From the NCBI RefSeq assembly GCF_000769915.1, contig NZ_JRLV01000021.1, forward strand, positions 1 through 64,000: a stretch of 64,000 nucleotides of DNA, given 5' to 3'. Origin of the DNA: Flavobacterium beibuense F44-8 (GTDB lineage: Bacteria; Bacteroidota; Bacteroidia; Flavobacteriales; Flavobacteriaceae). The translations under genes were made by a program, and so were the position numbers. Under the pieces are notes generated by a model, which made no database searches, was not told the DNA's origin, and was given only the letters and a program-made list of their open reading frames with translations. Numbering within the stretch: position 1 is the first letter of the stretch; every line of letters begins with the position of its first letter. Below are positions 18,428-27,468 of this stretch, one piece after another.

Positions 18428-19405
18428 TTATTTTTTTGCCAAAGCCTGTTCTATGGCATTATCAAATAGCTGTGGTAAAGTTATACCTGCCTCGCGCGCC
18501 TGTTGTGGCAATATGCTTTCGGCAGTAAGACCGGGTACGGTATTCATTTCAAGCAGATGCGGTTCGTTATTCACGATAATGAATTCACTGCGTGAAAAAC
18601 CATCCATCTTTAATATCTCATATACACGTTTTGCTACGCTGCTTACCTTTTGTGCCATTTCTTCCGAAATGCGTGCAGGAGTGATTTCCTGCGACTTACC
18701 AAGGTATTTTGCTTCGTAGTCAAAAAAGTCATTTTCAGATACTATTTCGGTAATAGGCAGTACGGTAACCACGCCACCGTAGTTAATTACTCCTACAGAA
18801 ACCTCGGTGCCATCCAGAAAACTTTCTATAATAATTTCGTTATCCTCTTTATAAGCGGTTTCGATAGCCGGTAAAAGTTCCTCTTTGGTTTTTACTTTGG
18901 ATATACCAAAGCTCGACCCCGATCGGTTTGGTTTTACAAAACACGGAAGCCCCACTTTATCTATAATAGCCTGCTCGTTTATCTCATCGCCCAGATTAAG
19001 GTAATGCGATACGGCAGTTTTAATTCCGTATGGTTTTAAAACCGAAAGCATATCCCTTTTGTTAAAGGTTAATGCCGCCTGATAAGGTTCGCATGAGGTT
19101 TGCGGAATGTTTAACAACTGTAGGTAAGCCTGCATAAGTCCGTCTTCTCCCGGTGTGCCGTGAATAGCATTGAATACCACATCAAACACAATTTTTTTCC
19201 CGTTATACTCAACAGAGAAATCGTGTTTATTTACCAGGTATTCGTTATCATCTTCATCCGCCATTACCCATTTGTCCTTCAGGATGTGCAGGCGGTAGGC
19301 ATTATATTTTGTTTTGTCCAGATTTTGGTACACGATATTCCCGCTTTTAAGGGAAATTTGATATTCACTGGAATATCCGCCCATGATAATGGCAACATTT
19401 TTCAT
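18428..19405 (-). CDS. ddl: D-alanine--D-alanine ligase
   Basis: A 325-residue ATP-grasp enzyme making D-Ala-D-Ala for peptidoglycan. Signatures are the N-terminal GGYSSEYQISLKSG, HGTPGEDG, the ATP-binding 'LPCFVKPNRSGSSFGISKV' and the C-terminal NTVPGLTAES. It is the first gene of ddl-coaD and is divergent from the PASTA-domain gene. Confidence 0.97.
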   Translation of the reverse strand: MKNVAIIMGGYSSEYQISLKSGNIVYQNLDKTKYNAYRLHILKDKWVMADEDDNEYLVNKHDFSVEYNGKKIVFDVVFNAIHGTPGEDGLMQAYLQLLNIPQTSCEPYQAALTFNKRDMLSVLKPYGIKTAVSHYLNLGDEINEQAIIDKVGLPCFVKPNRSGSSFGISKVKTKEELLPAIETAYKEDNEIIIESFLDGTEVSVGVINYGGVVTVLPITEIVSENDFFDYEAKYLGKSQEITPARISEEMAQKVSSVAKRVYEILKMDGFSRSEFIIVNNEPHLLEMNTVPGLTAESILPQQAREAGITLPQLFDNAIEQALAKK

Positions 19406-19485
19406 TCTAACTGCGTTAAATATTAGGTTTTGCTAACACAAAAATATCATTATTTGTGTAAACTTATAAAGTTTAGTATTATTTA

Positions 19486-19493
19486 TATCTTTG
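19486..19493 (+). promoter_or_regulatory. -7 element for the PASTA-rluD operon
   Basis: TATCTTTG is a full match to TAnnTTTG, 16 bp before the ATG at 19510. The nearest TTG is 29 bp upstream, too far for a normal -33. Confidence 0.5.
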
Positions 19494-19509
19494 CCAAAAA
19501 TCATAGTAG

Positions 19510-20100
19510 ATGAGCCTTAAAAACTTTTTGACCAGTAAAGCATTTTTAAAGCAGATAATTATAGCCGTTGTAATTACTGTTTTACTTGTAATTGCCGTTA
19601 TGAAATGGCTTAATTATTACACCAATCACGATCAGAAAATCCCTGTGCCTGACCTGACCAAACAAACGGTTGATAAGGCCGAAAAAGAGCTCGAAGCCCT
19701 TATGCTTAACTATGTGATTTTAGATACTGTAGATTACAGACCTGATTTCCCTCCGTACTCTATTGTACAGCAGGATCCGTTACCTAAGGTGAACGTAAAG
19801 GAAAACAGGAAAATATACATTAAGCTTAATGCCGGAGGATATAACGATATTGACCTGCCTGAGCTGGTACAGAAAACAAAACGTTCTGCCGAGTCTATCC
19901 TGAAAAGCGTTGGGCTTGAAGTAGGGGAGATAACCTACAAACCATACCTTGCAGAAGATGTTGTACTTGAGGTAAGGCAAAAAGGTAAAAGGCTAAGTGC
20001 CGGAGATAAGGTTAAAAAGGCATCTAAGGTAGACCTTGTACTGGGTGACGGTAAAACCGGTTACCACATTTCAGATGAAGACAGGGCTAACATGCCATGA
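19510..20100 (+). CDS. PASTA domain membrane protein
   Basis: A 196-residue protein with one N-terminal TM segment (about 15-33, IIIAVVITVLLVIAVMKWL) and an outward part made of PASTA repeats. Each repeat opens with a '(V/L)P(D/E)L' motif, as at 'IPVPDLTKQTVDKAEKEL' and 'IDLPELVQKTKRSAESIL'. PASTA domains bind peptidoglycan or its precursors. No kinase or transpeptidase domain is attached. The neighbours ddl (divergent) and rluD (downstream, same strand) are a conserved flavobacterial arrangement. Confidence 0.88.
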   Translation: MSLKNFLTSKAFLKQIIIAVVITVLLVIAVMKWLNYYTNHDQKIPVPDLTKQTVDKAEKELEALMLNYVILDTVDYRPDFPPYSIVQQDPLPKVNVKENRKIYIKLNAGGYNDIDLPELVQKTKRSAESILKSVGLEVGEITYKPYLAEDVVLEVRQKGKRLSAGDKVKKASKVDLVLGDGKTGYHISDEDRANMP

Positions 20101-20137
20101 ACTTCACAAGATAAATAATATACACCAAAAATAAATA

Positions 20138-21178
20138 ATGAGTCAGGTTATAACAGAGCAGGAACCGGAAGATGAGCTATATGAGCACTATCGCTTTGAG
20201 GCAGGAAAGGGACAGGCACCGCTTAGAGTAGATAAGTTTTTAATGAACCTTGTGGAAAATGCCACGAGGAACAAAATACAGCAGGCAGCTACAGCAGGGA
20301 ATATTTATGTGAATGATGTTCCTGTAAAATCCAATTACAAGGTTAAGGCTAATGATGTAGTGCGTGTACTACTGGAGCATCCGCCTTATGAATACCTTTT
20401 GGAGCCGGAAAACATTCCGCTTAACATAGTGTATGAAGACGACCAGTTGCTTATTGTGAATAAGGAGCCTGGTATGGTTGTGCACCCGGGGCACGGTAAT
20501 TATAGTGGTACGCTGGTAAATGCACTGGCTTACCATTTTGAAAACCTGCCAATGAACAGTAGCGAAAGACCTGGACTGGTACACCGAATTGACAAGGATA
20601 CATCGGGGCTTTTGGTTATTGCCAAAACCGAACAGGCCATGTCACACCTAACTAAGCAGTTTGCCGATAAGACTTCTGAAAGGGAATATATCGCACTGGT
20701 TTGGGGTAATGTAGCCGAAGATGAAGGTACTATTGAAGGTAATATAGACAGGCATTTAAAGGACAGAATGCAAATGGCGGTTTATCCTGACGGAGAGCAG
20801 GGAAAACACGCTGTAACGCATTATAAAGTACTGGAGCGCCTGGGGTATGTAACCCTTGTGTCATGCCGACTGGAAACGGGGCGTACCCACCAGATACGTG
20901 TACACATGAAGTACATAGGGCATACCCTGTTTAACGATGCCCGTTATGGCGGAGACAAAATACTAAAGGGTACTACGTTTACCAAATACAAACAGTTTAT
21001 TGATAACTGCTTTAAAATATTACCAAGACAGGCACTGCATGCCAAGACACTTGGTTTTGAACACCCTACCACAAAAGAGTTTATGCGTTTTAACAGTGAA
21101 CTGCCTGCAGATATGGTAGAATGCCTTGATAAATGGAGAACTTACTCTAAATCGCATACTGCTGACGAAGAGGAATAG
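20138..21178 (+). CDS. rluD: 23S rRNA pseudouridine synthase, RluD family
   Basis: A 346-residue protein. An N-terminal S4 RNA-binding domain (about 28-85, 'LRVDKFLMNLVENATRNKIQQA') precedes the RluA/RluD catalytic domain. Motif II is HRIDKDTSG with catalytic Asp152. The later GRTHQIRVHM is also diagnostic. Acts on 23S rRNA helix 69 uridines in characterised members. Co-transcribed with the PASTA protein gene. Confidence 0.93.
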   Translation: MSQVITEQEPEDELYEHYRFEAGKGQAPLRVDKFLMNLVENATRNKIQQAATAGNIYVNDVPVKSNYKVKANDVVRVLLEHPPYEYLLEPENIPLNIVYEDDQLLIVNKEPGMVVHPGHGNYSGTLVNALAYHFENLPMNSSERPGLVHRIDKDTSGLLVIAKTEQAMSHLTKQFADKTSEREYIALVWGNVAEDEGTIEGNIDRHLKDRMQMAVYPDGEQGKHAVTHYKVLERLGYVTLVSCRLETGRTHQIRVHMKYIGHTLFNDARYGGDKILKGTTFTKYKQFIDNCFKILPRQALHAKTLGFEHPTTKEFMRFNSELPADMVECLDKWRTYSKSHTADEEE

Positions 21179-21185
21179 TATGTGG

Positions 21186-21213
21186 TTTGTTGATTTGGTT
21201 ATTTGTTGATTTG
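21186..21213. repeat. Short direct repeat downstream of rluD
   Basis: TTTGTTGATTTG occurs at 21186-21197 and again at 21202-21213 (16-bp period). Low-complexity; probably just replication slippage. Confidence 0.6.
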
Positions 21214-21227
21214 AAATCGATATTAAC

Positions 21228-21253
21228 TGTCATTTCGACGAAGGAGAAATCTC
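21228..21253. repeat. Fragment of the flavobacterial dispersed palindromic repeat
   Basis: TGTCATTTCGACGAAGGAGA and the following AATCTC match one arm of the longer elements at 23582-23716 and 40452-40560. Only a half-copy is present here. Confidence 0.65.
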
Positions 21254-21278
21254 AAACAAGAATCTAAAAAATAAAAAA

Positions 21279-21309
21279 ACTCCCAACTGTAACGGTTGGG
21301 AGTTTTTTA
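21279..21309. terminator. Terminator after rluD
   Basis: ACTCCCAAC (21279-21287) and GTTGGGAGT (21295-21303) form a perfect stem, with A-run before and T-run after. Confidence 0.85.
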
Positions 21310-21315
21310 TTGAAA

Positions 21316-21348
21316 AAACCTGCAACCCTTTAAAGGGATTGCAGGTTT
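21316..21348. terminator. Second hairpin, terminator for the convergent YceI gene
   Basis: AAACCTGCAA pairs with TTGCAGGTTT around a self-complementary CCCTTTAAAGGG core. It is the first strong hairpin past the minus-strand stop at 21376. Confidence 0.7.
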
Positions 21349-21375
21349 AAGGAAACATATATAAAAGTAAACTAA

Positions 21376-21906
21376 TTACTGTTTGATAAACTGAAGTTCG
21401 ATAGCAAGTTTTACTTCTTCACCTACAAGAACACCACCTGCTTCAAGAGCTGAGTTCCAGTTAAGCCCCCAGTCTTTACGGTTTATTTTACCTGTAATAG
21501 AGAAACCTGTTTTTGTATTTCCCCAAGGGTCTTTTGCCAGTCCGCCAAACTCTACGTCAAGTTTTACCGGTTTTGTAACACCATGTAAAGTAAGGTCTCC
21601 TTTAAGAGTGTATTCTCCTTCGTCTTCTTTTGTGAATGAAGTAGCCGAGAAAGTTAACTGCGGGAACTCTGCAGCGTCAAAAAAGTCGGCGCTTAAAAGG
21701 TGAGCATCCCTGTCGGCACTACCTGTAGTGATAGAATCTACTTCTGCTGTAAACTCCATTTTAGCGTTTTCAAAGTTGTCACCGTTAGTTTCGATATAAG
21801 CGTCAAATTTTTGGAAACTACCTGAAACGTTAGTAAACATCATGTGTTTTACTTTAAATCCTATTTCTGAATGCGAAGGGTCTATTACCCATTTTGTTGT
21901 AGACAT
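21376..21906 (-). CDS. YceI family polyisoprenoid-binding protein
   Basis: A 176-residue lipocalin-like beta-barrel that binds isoprenoid lipids in solved members. It opens 'WVIDPSHSEIGFKVKHMMFTNVSGSF', then shows SADFFDAAEFPQLTF and 'GDLTLHGVTKPVKLDVEF', all YceI hallmarks. There is no signal peptide, so this copy should be cytosolic. A second YceI gene lies at 39908. It is followed upstream on the same strand by a pirin gene; the pair is often linked in flavobacteria. Confidence 0.92.
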   Translation of the reverse strand: MSTTKWVIDPSHSEIGFKVKHMMFTNVSGSFQKFDAYIETNGDNFENAKMEFTAEVDSITTGSADRDAHLLSADFFDAAEFPQLTFSATSFTKEDEGEYTLKGDLTLHGVTKPVKLDVEFGGLAKDPWGNTKTGFSITGKINRKDWGLNWNSALEAGGVLVGEEVKLAIELQFIKQ

Positions 21907-21957
21907 AATTTTTAATATTTAATTGTTATTGATTTTGTATTATTAAGTTACGTAAAA

Positions 21958-22833
21958 TTAAATTGTCATAGGAACTTCCATTAATAATATTTCGGCATTG
22001 TCGCTCAAAGCTTCAATGGCAATGCTGTTAGTATTCCAAATGCCCAGTCCGTCCCTGTGGTTTAGTGCTATATTGTTAAGTTTAAAGTCACCGTTTAGCA
22101 CAAAAGCATAAACACCGTTGCCTTTTTTCTTAAAGTCGTATTTTAAGCTTTTGTTCTTATCAAATTTCCCTAAGTGGAACCATGCATCCTGATGTATCCA
22201 TACGCCGGCATCATCGGGGTTTGGGGAAAGTATCTGTTGCAGTTTATTGTGTCTTTCTTCCGCTTTAAGCGTTATCTGGTCGTATCTTGGTGTTACATTC
22301 CTTTTATTAGGGTATACCCAAATTTGAAGGAACTTGGTAAGCTTGTCTTTATTTTTGTTGTATTCGCTATGGTAAATTCCGGTGCCGGCACTCATTACCT
22401 GTATATCCCCGTTTTTAATGACAGCAGTGTTACCCATACTGTCCTTGTGTTCCAAATCGCCTTCAAGCGGAATGGAAATAATTTCCATATTATCGTGAGG
22501 GTGAGTGCCAAAGCCCATTCCGGGATCTACACGGTCGTCGTTTAAAACCCTTAGTACACCAAAGTGCATCCTGTCGGGGTTATAATAGTTAGCAAAACTA
22601 AATGTATGATGCGAATCCAGCCACCCGTGATTGGCATGCCCGCGGGTATTGGCTTTATGTAGTACAGTACTTTCGTTAATTTTAGTATCCTCGTTAGGCA
22701 AATGGTTGTAGCCTATAGGGTCTAACGGTTTTATTTCGTCTATATCGTTATTAAGTGTATCTCCAACTGTAGATGAAGCAACAAACATCCCGGTGCCCAT
22801 CAGTCCTTTTTTTATAAAATCTTTACGGTTCAT
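21958..22833 (-). CDS. Pirin family protein with an export-type leader
   Basis: A 291-residue bicupin. ATG at 22833 is chosen because it starts MNRKDFIKKGLMGTGMFVAS, a leader that resembles Tat signals though it lacks a strict RR pair. The pirin iron ligands are visible as HPHDN and the later HSEYN (His, Glu). The DSHHTFSFANYYNP start of the pirin domain is clear. Pirins include quercetin 2,3-dioxygenases and redox-responsive cofactors; the substrate here is not known. Confidence 0.87.
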   Translation of the reverse strand: MNRKDFIKKGLMGTGMFVASSTVGDTLNNDIDEIKPLDPIGYNHLPNEDTKINESTVLHKANTRGHANHGWLDSHHTFSFANYYNPDRMHFGVLRVLNDDRVDPGMGFGTHPHDNMEIISIPLEGDLEHKDSMGNTAVIKNGDIQVMSAGTGIYHSEYNKNKDKLTKFLQIWVYPNKRNVTPRYDQITLKAEERHNKLQQILSPNPDDAGVWIHQDAWFHLGKFDKNKSLKYDFKKKGNGVYAFVLNGDFKLNNIALNHRDGLGIWNTNSIAIEALSDNAEILLMEVPMTI

Positions 22834-22946
22834 AGTAGTGGTTGTTTTAATATTACAGTACAAAGTTGCGTAATACTAAAACCCAAAACATTGAACTAGG
22901 ACAAGAAATACATTTTAACCGAAAGTTATTGATCTAAAGTCTGTAC

Positions 22947-23534
22947 TTAGTTTTTGGCAATCTTGGCTCTTACCTTACTAAGGAACTCGGCCGATATGCC
23001 CAGGTAAGAAGCAATGTAGTGTTGTGCCACACGCTGGGGCAGTGAAGGGTAGTGGTCTAAAAACTCAAGGTATTTGTCCATTGCTGTTTTTGCGATGGTA
23101 TTAAAAAGCCTGTCCTGAGTAACGGAAAGGTTGCGGTACAGTAATATCCTGAAAGCCCTTTCAAAGCGCGGAGCCTGTTTAAAAAGTTCTTCTTTAGATT
23201 CAGGAGAGAAAATAAGCAGTTCACAATCTTCCAGTGTTTCTATAAAGGTATGGCTGGGTCTGTCTTCATATATACTGAAAGAGATGTCGCTAACCCACGA
23301 GTTTTCTATAGCGAACTGTAATATAACCTCGTGTCCGTTAGAGTCAATATAATATTTACGGATACATCCCTTAATTACAAAAGCCTCAAAGTTGCACATT
23401 TCACCCTCATGCAGCATTATGGTTTTTTTAGGAACTTCTCTGTATTCCAGTTGGGAGTTTAAAATATCAAGCTCTTCCTTGCTAAAGGTCACATAGCGGC
23501 TAATGCTCTCGTTAATTTGGGAATACCTGTCCAT
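22947..23534 (-). CDS. Crp/Fnr family transcriptional regulator
   Basis: A 195-residue protein with an N-terminal cyclic-nucleotide-binding-like beta-roll ('KTIMLHEGEMCNFEAFVIKGCIRKYY') and a C-terminal helix-turn-helix ('RVAQHYIASYLGISAEFLSKVRAKI'). It has no cysteine cluster of Fnr type. It lies upstream of the pirin and YceI genes on the same strand with a 113-bp gap, so it may control them; that is inference from position. Confidence 0.85.
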   Translation of the reverse strand: MDRYSQINESISRYVTFSKEELDILNSQLEYREVPKKTIMLHEGEMCNFEAFVIKGCIRKYYIDSNGHEVILQFAIENSWVSDISFSIYEDRPSHTFIETLEDCELLIFSPESKEELFKQAPRFERAFRILLYRNLSVTQDRLFNTIAKTAMDKYLEFLDHYPSLPQRVAQHYIASYLGISAEFLSKVRAKIAKN

Positions 23535-23581
23535 AAATGTGTAGTGTTTACAACAAATATAGATGATTTACAGGTACAAAA

Positions 23582-23716
23582 AAAGAGCTGCCTTAAAAGT
23601 AGAATGTACTGTTTTTCCATTTTGACCTTGTAGAGGAATCTTTTAATCGTTTATCAGAGATTTTTCGACTTCACTGCGTTTCGCTCAAAATGACAATACT
23701 TTTAAGACAGCTCTTT
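23582..23716. repeat. Dispersed palindromic element inside a terminator stem (copy B)
   Basis: The outer arms AAAGAGCTGCCTTAAAAGTA (23582-23601) and 23697-23716 are complementary over 20 bp with a single G-U pair, and act as terminator for the VOC gene. The interior (about 23611-23696) carries the 'TTTCCATTTTGACCTTGTAG' and 'CGACTTCACTGCG' segments shared with copy C at 40452-40560. Confidence 0.75.
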
Positions 23717-23718
23717 GT

Positions 23719-24081
23719 TTAATTACTTTCGGGAGTTGGTTCCCATAGTTCTATTTTATTACCGTCGGGGTCATAAACCCATGCAAATTTTCCCATCGAC
23801 ATTTCTTCACGGTGTTCGTCAATCTTTACACCGTCGGCTTTTAATGTTTCAATAAACTCATCCAGTCCTTCAACCCTAAAGTTTACCATAAACTGTTGCG
23901 GTTCGCTAAAATATTTGGTATCGGCCTTAAAAGGAGCAAATACAGTAGTTCCGGCTTCGGTTTTCCACACTTCACCACTACCTACGGTTTTAATGCCAAA
24001 ATACTTTTCATACCATTTGCTTAAAGCAACATGGTCTTTTGATCGGAAAAATAATCCGCCTATTCCTATGACTTTAGCCAT
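23719..24081 (-). CDS. VOC family protein (glyoxalase/bleomycin-resistance fold)
   Basis: A 120-residue two-module beta-alpha-beta-beta-beta protein. 'GIGGLFFRSKDHVALSKWYEKYFGI' opens module one. 'MGKFAWVYDPDGNKIELWEP' closes module two, with the metal-binding Glu in IELWE. Family members bind a divalent metal and act as lyases, isomerases or drug binders; the substrate is open. Its start overlaps the DUF4199 gene end by 16 bp, so the two are co-transcribed. Confidence 0.88.
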   Translation of the reverse strand: MAKVIGIGGLFFRSKDHVALSKWYEKYFGIKTVGSGEVWKTEAGTTVFAPFKADTKYFSEPQQFMVNFRVEGLDEFIETLKADGVKIDEHREEMSMGKFAWVYDPDGNKIELWEPTPESN

Positions 24082-24614
24082 GATTTAAGTTCGTCAGTAT
24101 TATTTTTTGATTTCTTACGAAGTATTGCTGCAGCTATTAGCGAAAACAGTAACCCAATTGGTAAAATTTCCATGTAAGTATACAGTATTACTACTATAGG
24201 GTTTTTATAGGCCTCAACCATCTTTTCGTTTTCGGCAATCTGGAGATTTATTTTTTCTATCGATTCTCCTGCCTGCCTCATATCTTCTACCTGCATGTCG
24301 GCATAATGCTGGGCAAAATCAGGAAAAAAGTTATACAGGGCTACAAGCCATACAATAACATAAATGGAAGATGTAATTAACGACATAAGCACACCCATTT
24401 TGAAAGCATTACCAAATGAAACAACACCTCCTGCCTGTTTGTCCCTGTAACTTTTAATAGCAACAAAAATTAACGAAAAAGCAACGAACATTGAGGCAAA
24501 GCCAATAATCATTCCGTTGGTCATGTCCATGTGTCCCGTTATGCTGCTATACACAAATCCAAGTGTACTTATTACACCTCCTATAAGGCCATAAATGAGA
24601 ATAGTTTTTTTCAT
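24066..24614 (-). CDS. DUF4199 membrane protein
   Basis: A 182-residue inner-membrane protein with four likely TM segments (about 6-24, 34-54, 70-95, 140-165). It matches the Bacteroidetes DUF4199 family in its glycine-rich start and the 'SFGNAFKMGVLMSLITSSIYVIVW' core. Function unknown. It ends in a basic cytosolic tail and overlaps the VOC gene. Confidence 0.8.
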   Translation of the reverse strand: MKKTILIYGLIGGVISTLGFVYSSITGHMDMTNGMIIGFASMFVAFSLIFVAIKSYRDKQAGGVVSFGNAFKMGVLMSLITSSIYVIVWLVALYNFFPDFAQHYADMQVEDMRQAGESIEKINLQIAENEKMVEAYKNPIVVILYTYMEILPIGLLFSLIAAAILRKKSKNNTDELKSWLKS

Positions 24615-24734
24615 ACCTGTATTGTTTTAGTGTTTGTTTATGGTGCAAAAATGAATAATATCACACAAAACTGCCTCATCCTTTCGGGTGATTTTACTGT
24701 CTTTTATAAAATTACAACTTTTAGGTGATATGTG

Positions 24735-25211
24735 CTAAGGTATGATGCTCAGTGTTTTAGCTTTGTCTACGGCTTGGGTACGCCTTTTTACTTCCATTTT
24801 TTCAAAAAGTTTGCCCGAATGTGTCTTGACCGTGTTTAGGGATACAAAAAGCTGGTTGGCAATTTCCTGATTGCTCATTCCTTTTGCCATAAGTTCTAGT
24901 ACTTCCAGTTCGCGGGAGGTAAGGTTGAGGTTGTCCAGTTCTTTTTGGTTACGCTCAAACTGAGGGGATGGGGTAACGTATACTTCTACCTCTTTCTCTA
25001 TTACAATTGTTTTTGCTTTGGGTTTAAACAGTTTTAAAGTAAGCCAAACCCCAAGCCCTGTAAAAATAACAGCGATGATGCCAATGTAAATATCGAGCGA
25101 AGTGCTTAGTATTAAAAAACGAAATTCCAGCCAGCGCAGCAGTAAAAGTAGCAACGCAAGGCTGGAACCGTATAGTATAGCGCCTTTATGTTTTTTAATT
25201 GCCTTGATCAT
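24735..25211 (-). CDS. Membrane-anchored LuxR-type DNA-binding protein
   Basis: A 158-residue protein. Two TM helices (about 11-28 and 34-58) are followed by a linker (about 65-90) and a LuxR-type helix-turn-helix (about 95-155). The HTH shows 'LTSRELEVLELMAKGMSNQEIA', 'LFVSLNTVKTHSGKLFEKM' and RRTQAVDKA. There is no receiver or ligand-binding domain. It is 17 bp downstream of the ABC permease gene and so probably in that operon, where it could sense membrane state or transport. Confidence 0.85.
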   Translation of the reverse strand: MIKAIKKHKGAILYGSSLALLLLLLRWLEFRFLILSTSLDIYIGIIAVIFTGLGVWLTLKLFKPKAKTIVIEKEVEVYVTPSPQFERNQKELDNLNLTSRELEVLELMAKGMSNQEIANQLFVSLNTVKTHSGKLFEKMEVKRRTQAVDKAKTLSIIP

Positions 25212-25228
25212 CAGGGCAAATATAAAAA

Positions 25229-27442
25229 CTATTTTTCTTCTTCAAGACCTAAGGCATCCCTCAACATTTTTTCAAAGTTGGCATCTGATGGTCGCGGAAA
25301 TTGTGAATTTACAAAATTCCCGTCCGGATCAATCAGTATAAAACGAGGTATGCTTTGAGTGTTATATTCCTTACTGAATTTGGAAATATCATTAATATGT
25401 AGCTGTAGTACTGATTTAGACCTGTTATTAACCTCTACATACCAGTCTTCTATTCTTCTGTCCATACTTACAGCAACAAACTGTACAGGCTGATCTTTGT
25501 ATTTAATAGCCATTTTCTCAAAGCTAGGGCGCTCCCTTTCACAAGGTCCGCACCAGGTAGCCCAAACATCCATAACCACATATTTACCTTTTAGTTCGTT
25601 TAGGGTATATACTTTTTGGTCTTTATCAATGGCTTCAAATTGTGGAGCTGCTTTTCCTGCTTCAAGGCTGGCATATAGTTTATTGGTTGCATTTAGGTTA
25701 GCAATATAGTTGGTTTGAGTAAACAAACCACTGTATTTTGCCAGGGTGTTGTTTCTTTCTTCATTGTTGGATGCTTCCTTAATACTTTTATCTAACTGCC
25801 AGTACAACATTTTGTCCCTAAAACTACCTTTTTCCATCTTTTCAATGGCCTGTAGTGTTTTAGTATTTTCGTCTACCTCTTCTTTATTCTCGGCAATTAT
25901 TTGTGATTTTAAATACCTAAAATAATCTTCATTACTTAATAGCCCTTCATCGTTAAGAGGTACAGTTGCAATCATTTCTTTGATTTCTTCTGTAGGTTCT
26001 GTTTTTTCTTCAGGGTATAATGCCTTACGTTTTTTTACAAAATCATTCCAGTAATTAAGGTAAGTAATGGTTAATAGCCTTTTATTTTGAAGTTTATAGT
26101 CTTCACGCGGAACATAATTATCAACCGTTTTAAAATTATCCGATTTGTTGATGCTTTCTTTCCATTCTGAAATCAGGTCGTCAATAAACTTAGCAGGCTT
26201 GTCAAGATTACGGTTTTGGTCTAAGCCATAAGCGACAGAACTCCATGATATGTTTTCCTTTTTATTTTTTGCATACTGGTTTTCTGCAACTCTGGTACCA
26301 TAGTAATCAATTTCTCCATTTTCTTTGTTAATTCTTAACTTTACAAAAAGACTGTCCTTGTTGCTCAAAATAACATTGGCTACGTTTTGACCTATTTTAA
26401 GATGATAGATATCAAGAGGGAAATCATTATTTACTACCTGATGAAATTTACCATCACTAATATTTATTTCGGCAAGTGTATCACCCATAAAGTTATCTGC
26501 CAGGTATATTTTATCTATAGGGGTAGTACTTTCTATCGTACCACTAATTACCGTTTTTGAGTAGGGTGACATAGTATTTGGTGTTGTCATGTACCAAATT
26601 GCACCACCAAAAACAATCAGTACTCCTGCTAATGCTCCTATTCTTGTACCGGGGCTTACAAAAGCTCTTTTTATACTTTTAAATTTATACCACATAAAGC
26701 CTATGTAAAGTACAATGAAGCTGCTTAGTACACTTATAATTTCCGAATAGGTAATCCAATACCCCAGGTCACTTCCTTTAGTATAATTACCTACCTTTTT
26801 TAATGTTTCCAGCGGAAACCAGCTAGGGAATGCCTTAAAGTTAACGGCTATCATGTACCCCAATAAAAGGAAAAGCCCAATTAGCATAGACCATATAAAG
26901 CTAGGCAGTAAGACTGATACAGCATATTGTACCGAAGCAAATAATAAGGCGGCAAGCAACATTCTTACCATGAGCCAAAAAGAAAGGCCAAAATCAAAAC
27001 TTATACTAGCATTTTCAGGCATATCTATAAATAAGCTAATAAGCACCGATCCAAGATATGATGCAGCAATAAAGGTTAAAATCGAAACAAAAGTCACTAA
27101 AATTAGCTGAGTGTATTTTGCAAAGTATATGGATGTTTTCTTTAAAGGCTGTGTTTCCATTAGCTGCCAGCCTCCGTTTTTATGGTCAAGCTGTGTTAGC
27201 CTGCTGGCAGAAATAAGTATTAGCAATGGTAAAAAGAAATCAGTAAATGAGCTGGTTATCATTTCCAGCGTTTGCGCATATATGTTATAAGGTAACCCCG
27301 GTTGTGAAGTTTCATTTTGAGTAATAAAAGCTATCGCATATATTAACGGAATAAATGCCCCGAGTATGATGGCGGTAAGATATACTCCCGTTTTTTTTCT
27401 TTTAAGGTGTTCTGCCTTTAGGGCAGTTATAAAGTTTTGCAT
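25229..27442 (-). CDS. ABC-2 type permease fused to a DUF4369/TlpA-like thioredoxin domain
   Basis: A 737-residue fusion. ATG at 27442 (MQNFITALKAEHLKRKKTG) is chosen; 17 residues further upstream are not permease-like. Residues 1-260 are an ABC-2 permease with about six TM segments, and a further TM lies at about 268-286. Residues 297-380 look like a DUF4369 beta domain ('GTIESTTPIDKIYLADNFMG'). Residues 380-590 are a helical linker. Residues 597-737 are a TlpA/ResA-like thioredoxin with W630-C631-G-P-C634 and cis-Pro699. The redox domain should face the periplasm. The partner ATPase gene ends 26 bp upstream. Confidence 0.88.
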   Translation of the reverse strand: MQNFITALKAEHLKRKKTGVYLTAIILGAFIPLIYAIAFITQNETSQPGLPYNIYAQTLEMITSSFTDFFLPLLILISASRLTQLDHKNGGWQLMETQPLKKTSIYFAKYTQLILVTFVSILTFIAASYLGSVLISLFIDMPENASISFDFGLSFWLMVRMLLAALLFASVQYAVSVLLPSFIWSMLIGLFLLLGYMIAVNFKAFPSWFPLETLKKVGNYTKGSDLGYWITYSEIISVLSSFIVLYIGFMWYKFKSIKRAFVSPGTRIGALAGVLIVFGGAIWYMTTPNTMSPYSKTVISGTIESTTPIDKIYLADNFMGDTLAEINISDGKFHQVVNNDFPLDIYHLKIGQNVANVILSNKDSLFVKLRINKENGEIDYYGTRVAENQYAKNKKENISWSSVAYGLDQNRNLDKPAKFIDDLISEWKESINKSDNFKTVDNYVPREDYKLQNKRLLTITYLNYWNDFVKKRKALYPEEKTEPTEEIKEMIATVPLNDEGLLSNEDYFRYLKSQIIAENKEEVDENTKTLQAIEKMEKGSFRDKMLYWQLDKSIKEASNNEERNNTLAKYSGLFTQTNYIANLNATNKLYASLEAGKAAPQFEAIDKDQKVYTLNELKGKYVVMDVWATWCGPCERERPSFEKMAIKYKDQPVQFVAVSMDRRIEDWYVEVNNRSKSVLQLHINDISKFSKEYNTQSIPRFILIDPDGNFVNSQFPRPSDANFEKMLRDALGLEEEK

Positions 27443-27468
27443 TATGATATGTGTTGGTAAGGTTATAA

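Noticed and set aside
21186..21213. Tandem TTTGTTGATTTG as a CRISPR start
   Set aside because: Only two short copies, no regular spacers, no cas genes.
24735..25211. LuxR-type protein as a quorum-sensing receptor
   Set aside because: No autoinducer-binding domain and no luxI; only the HTH is shared.
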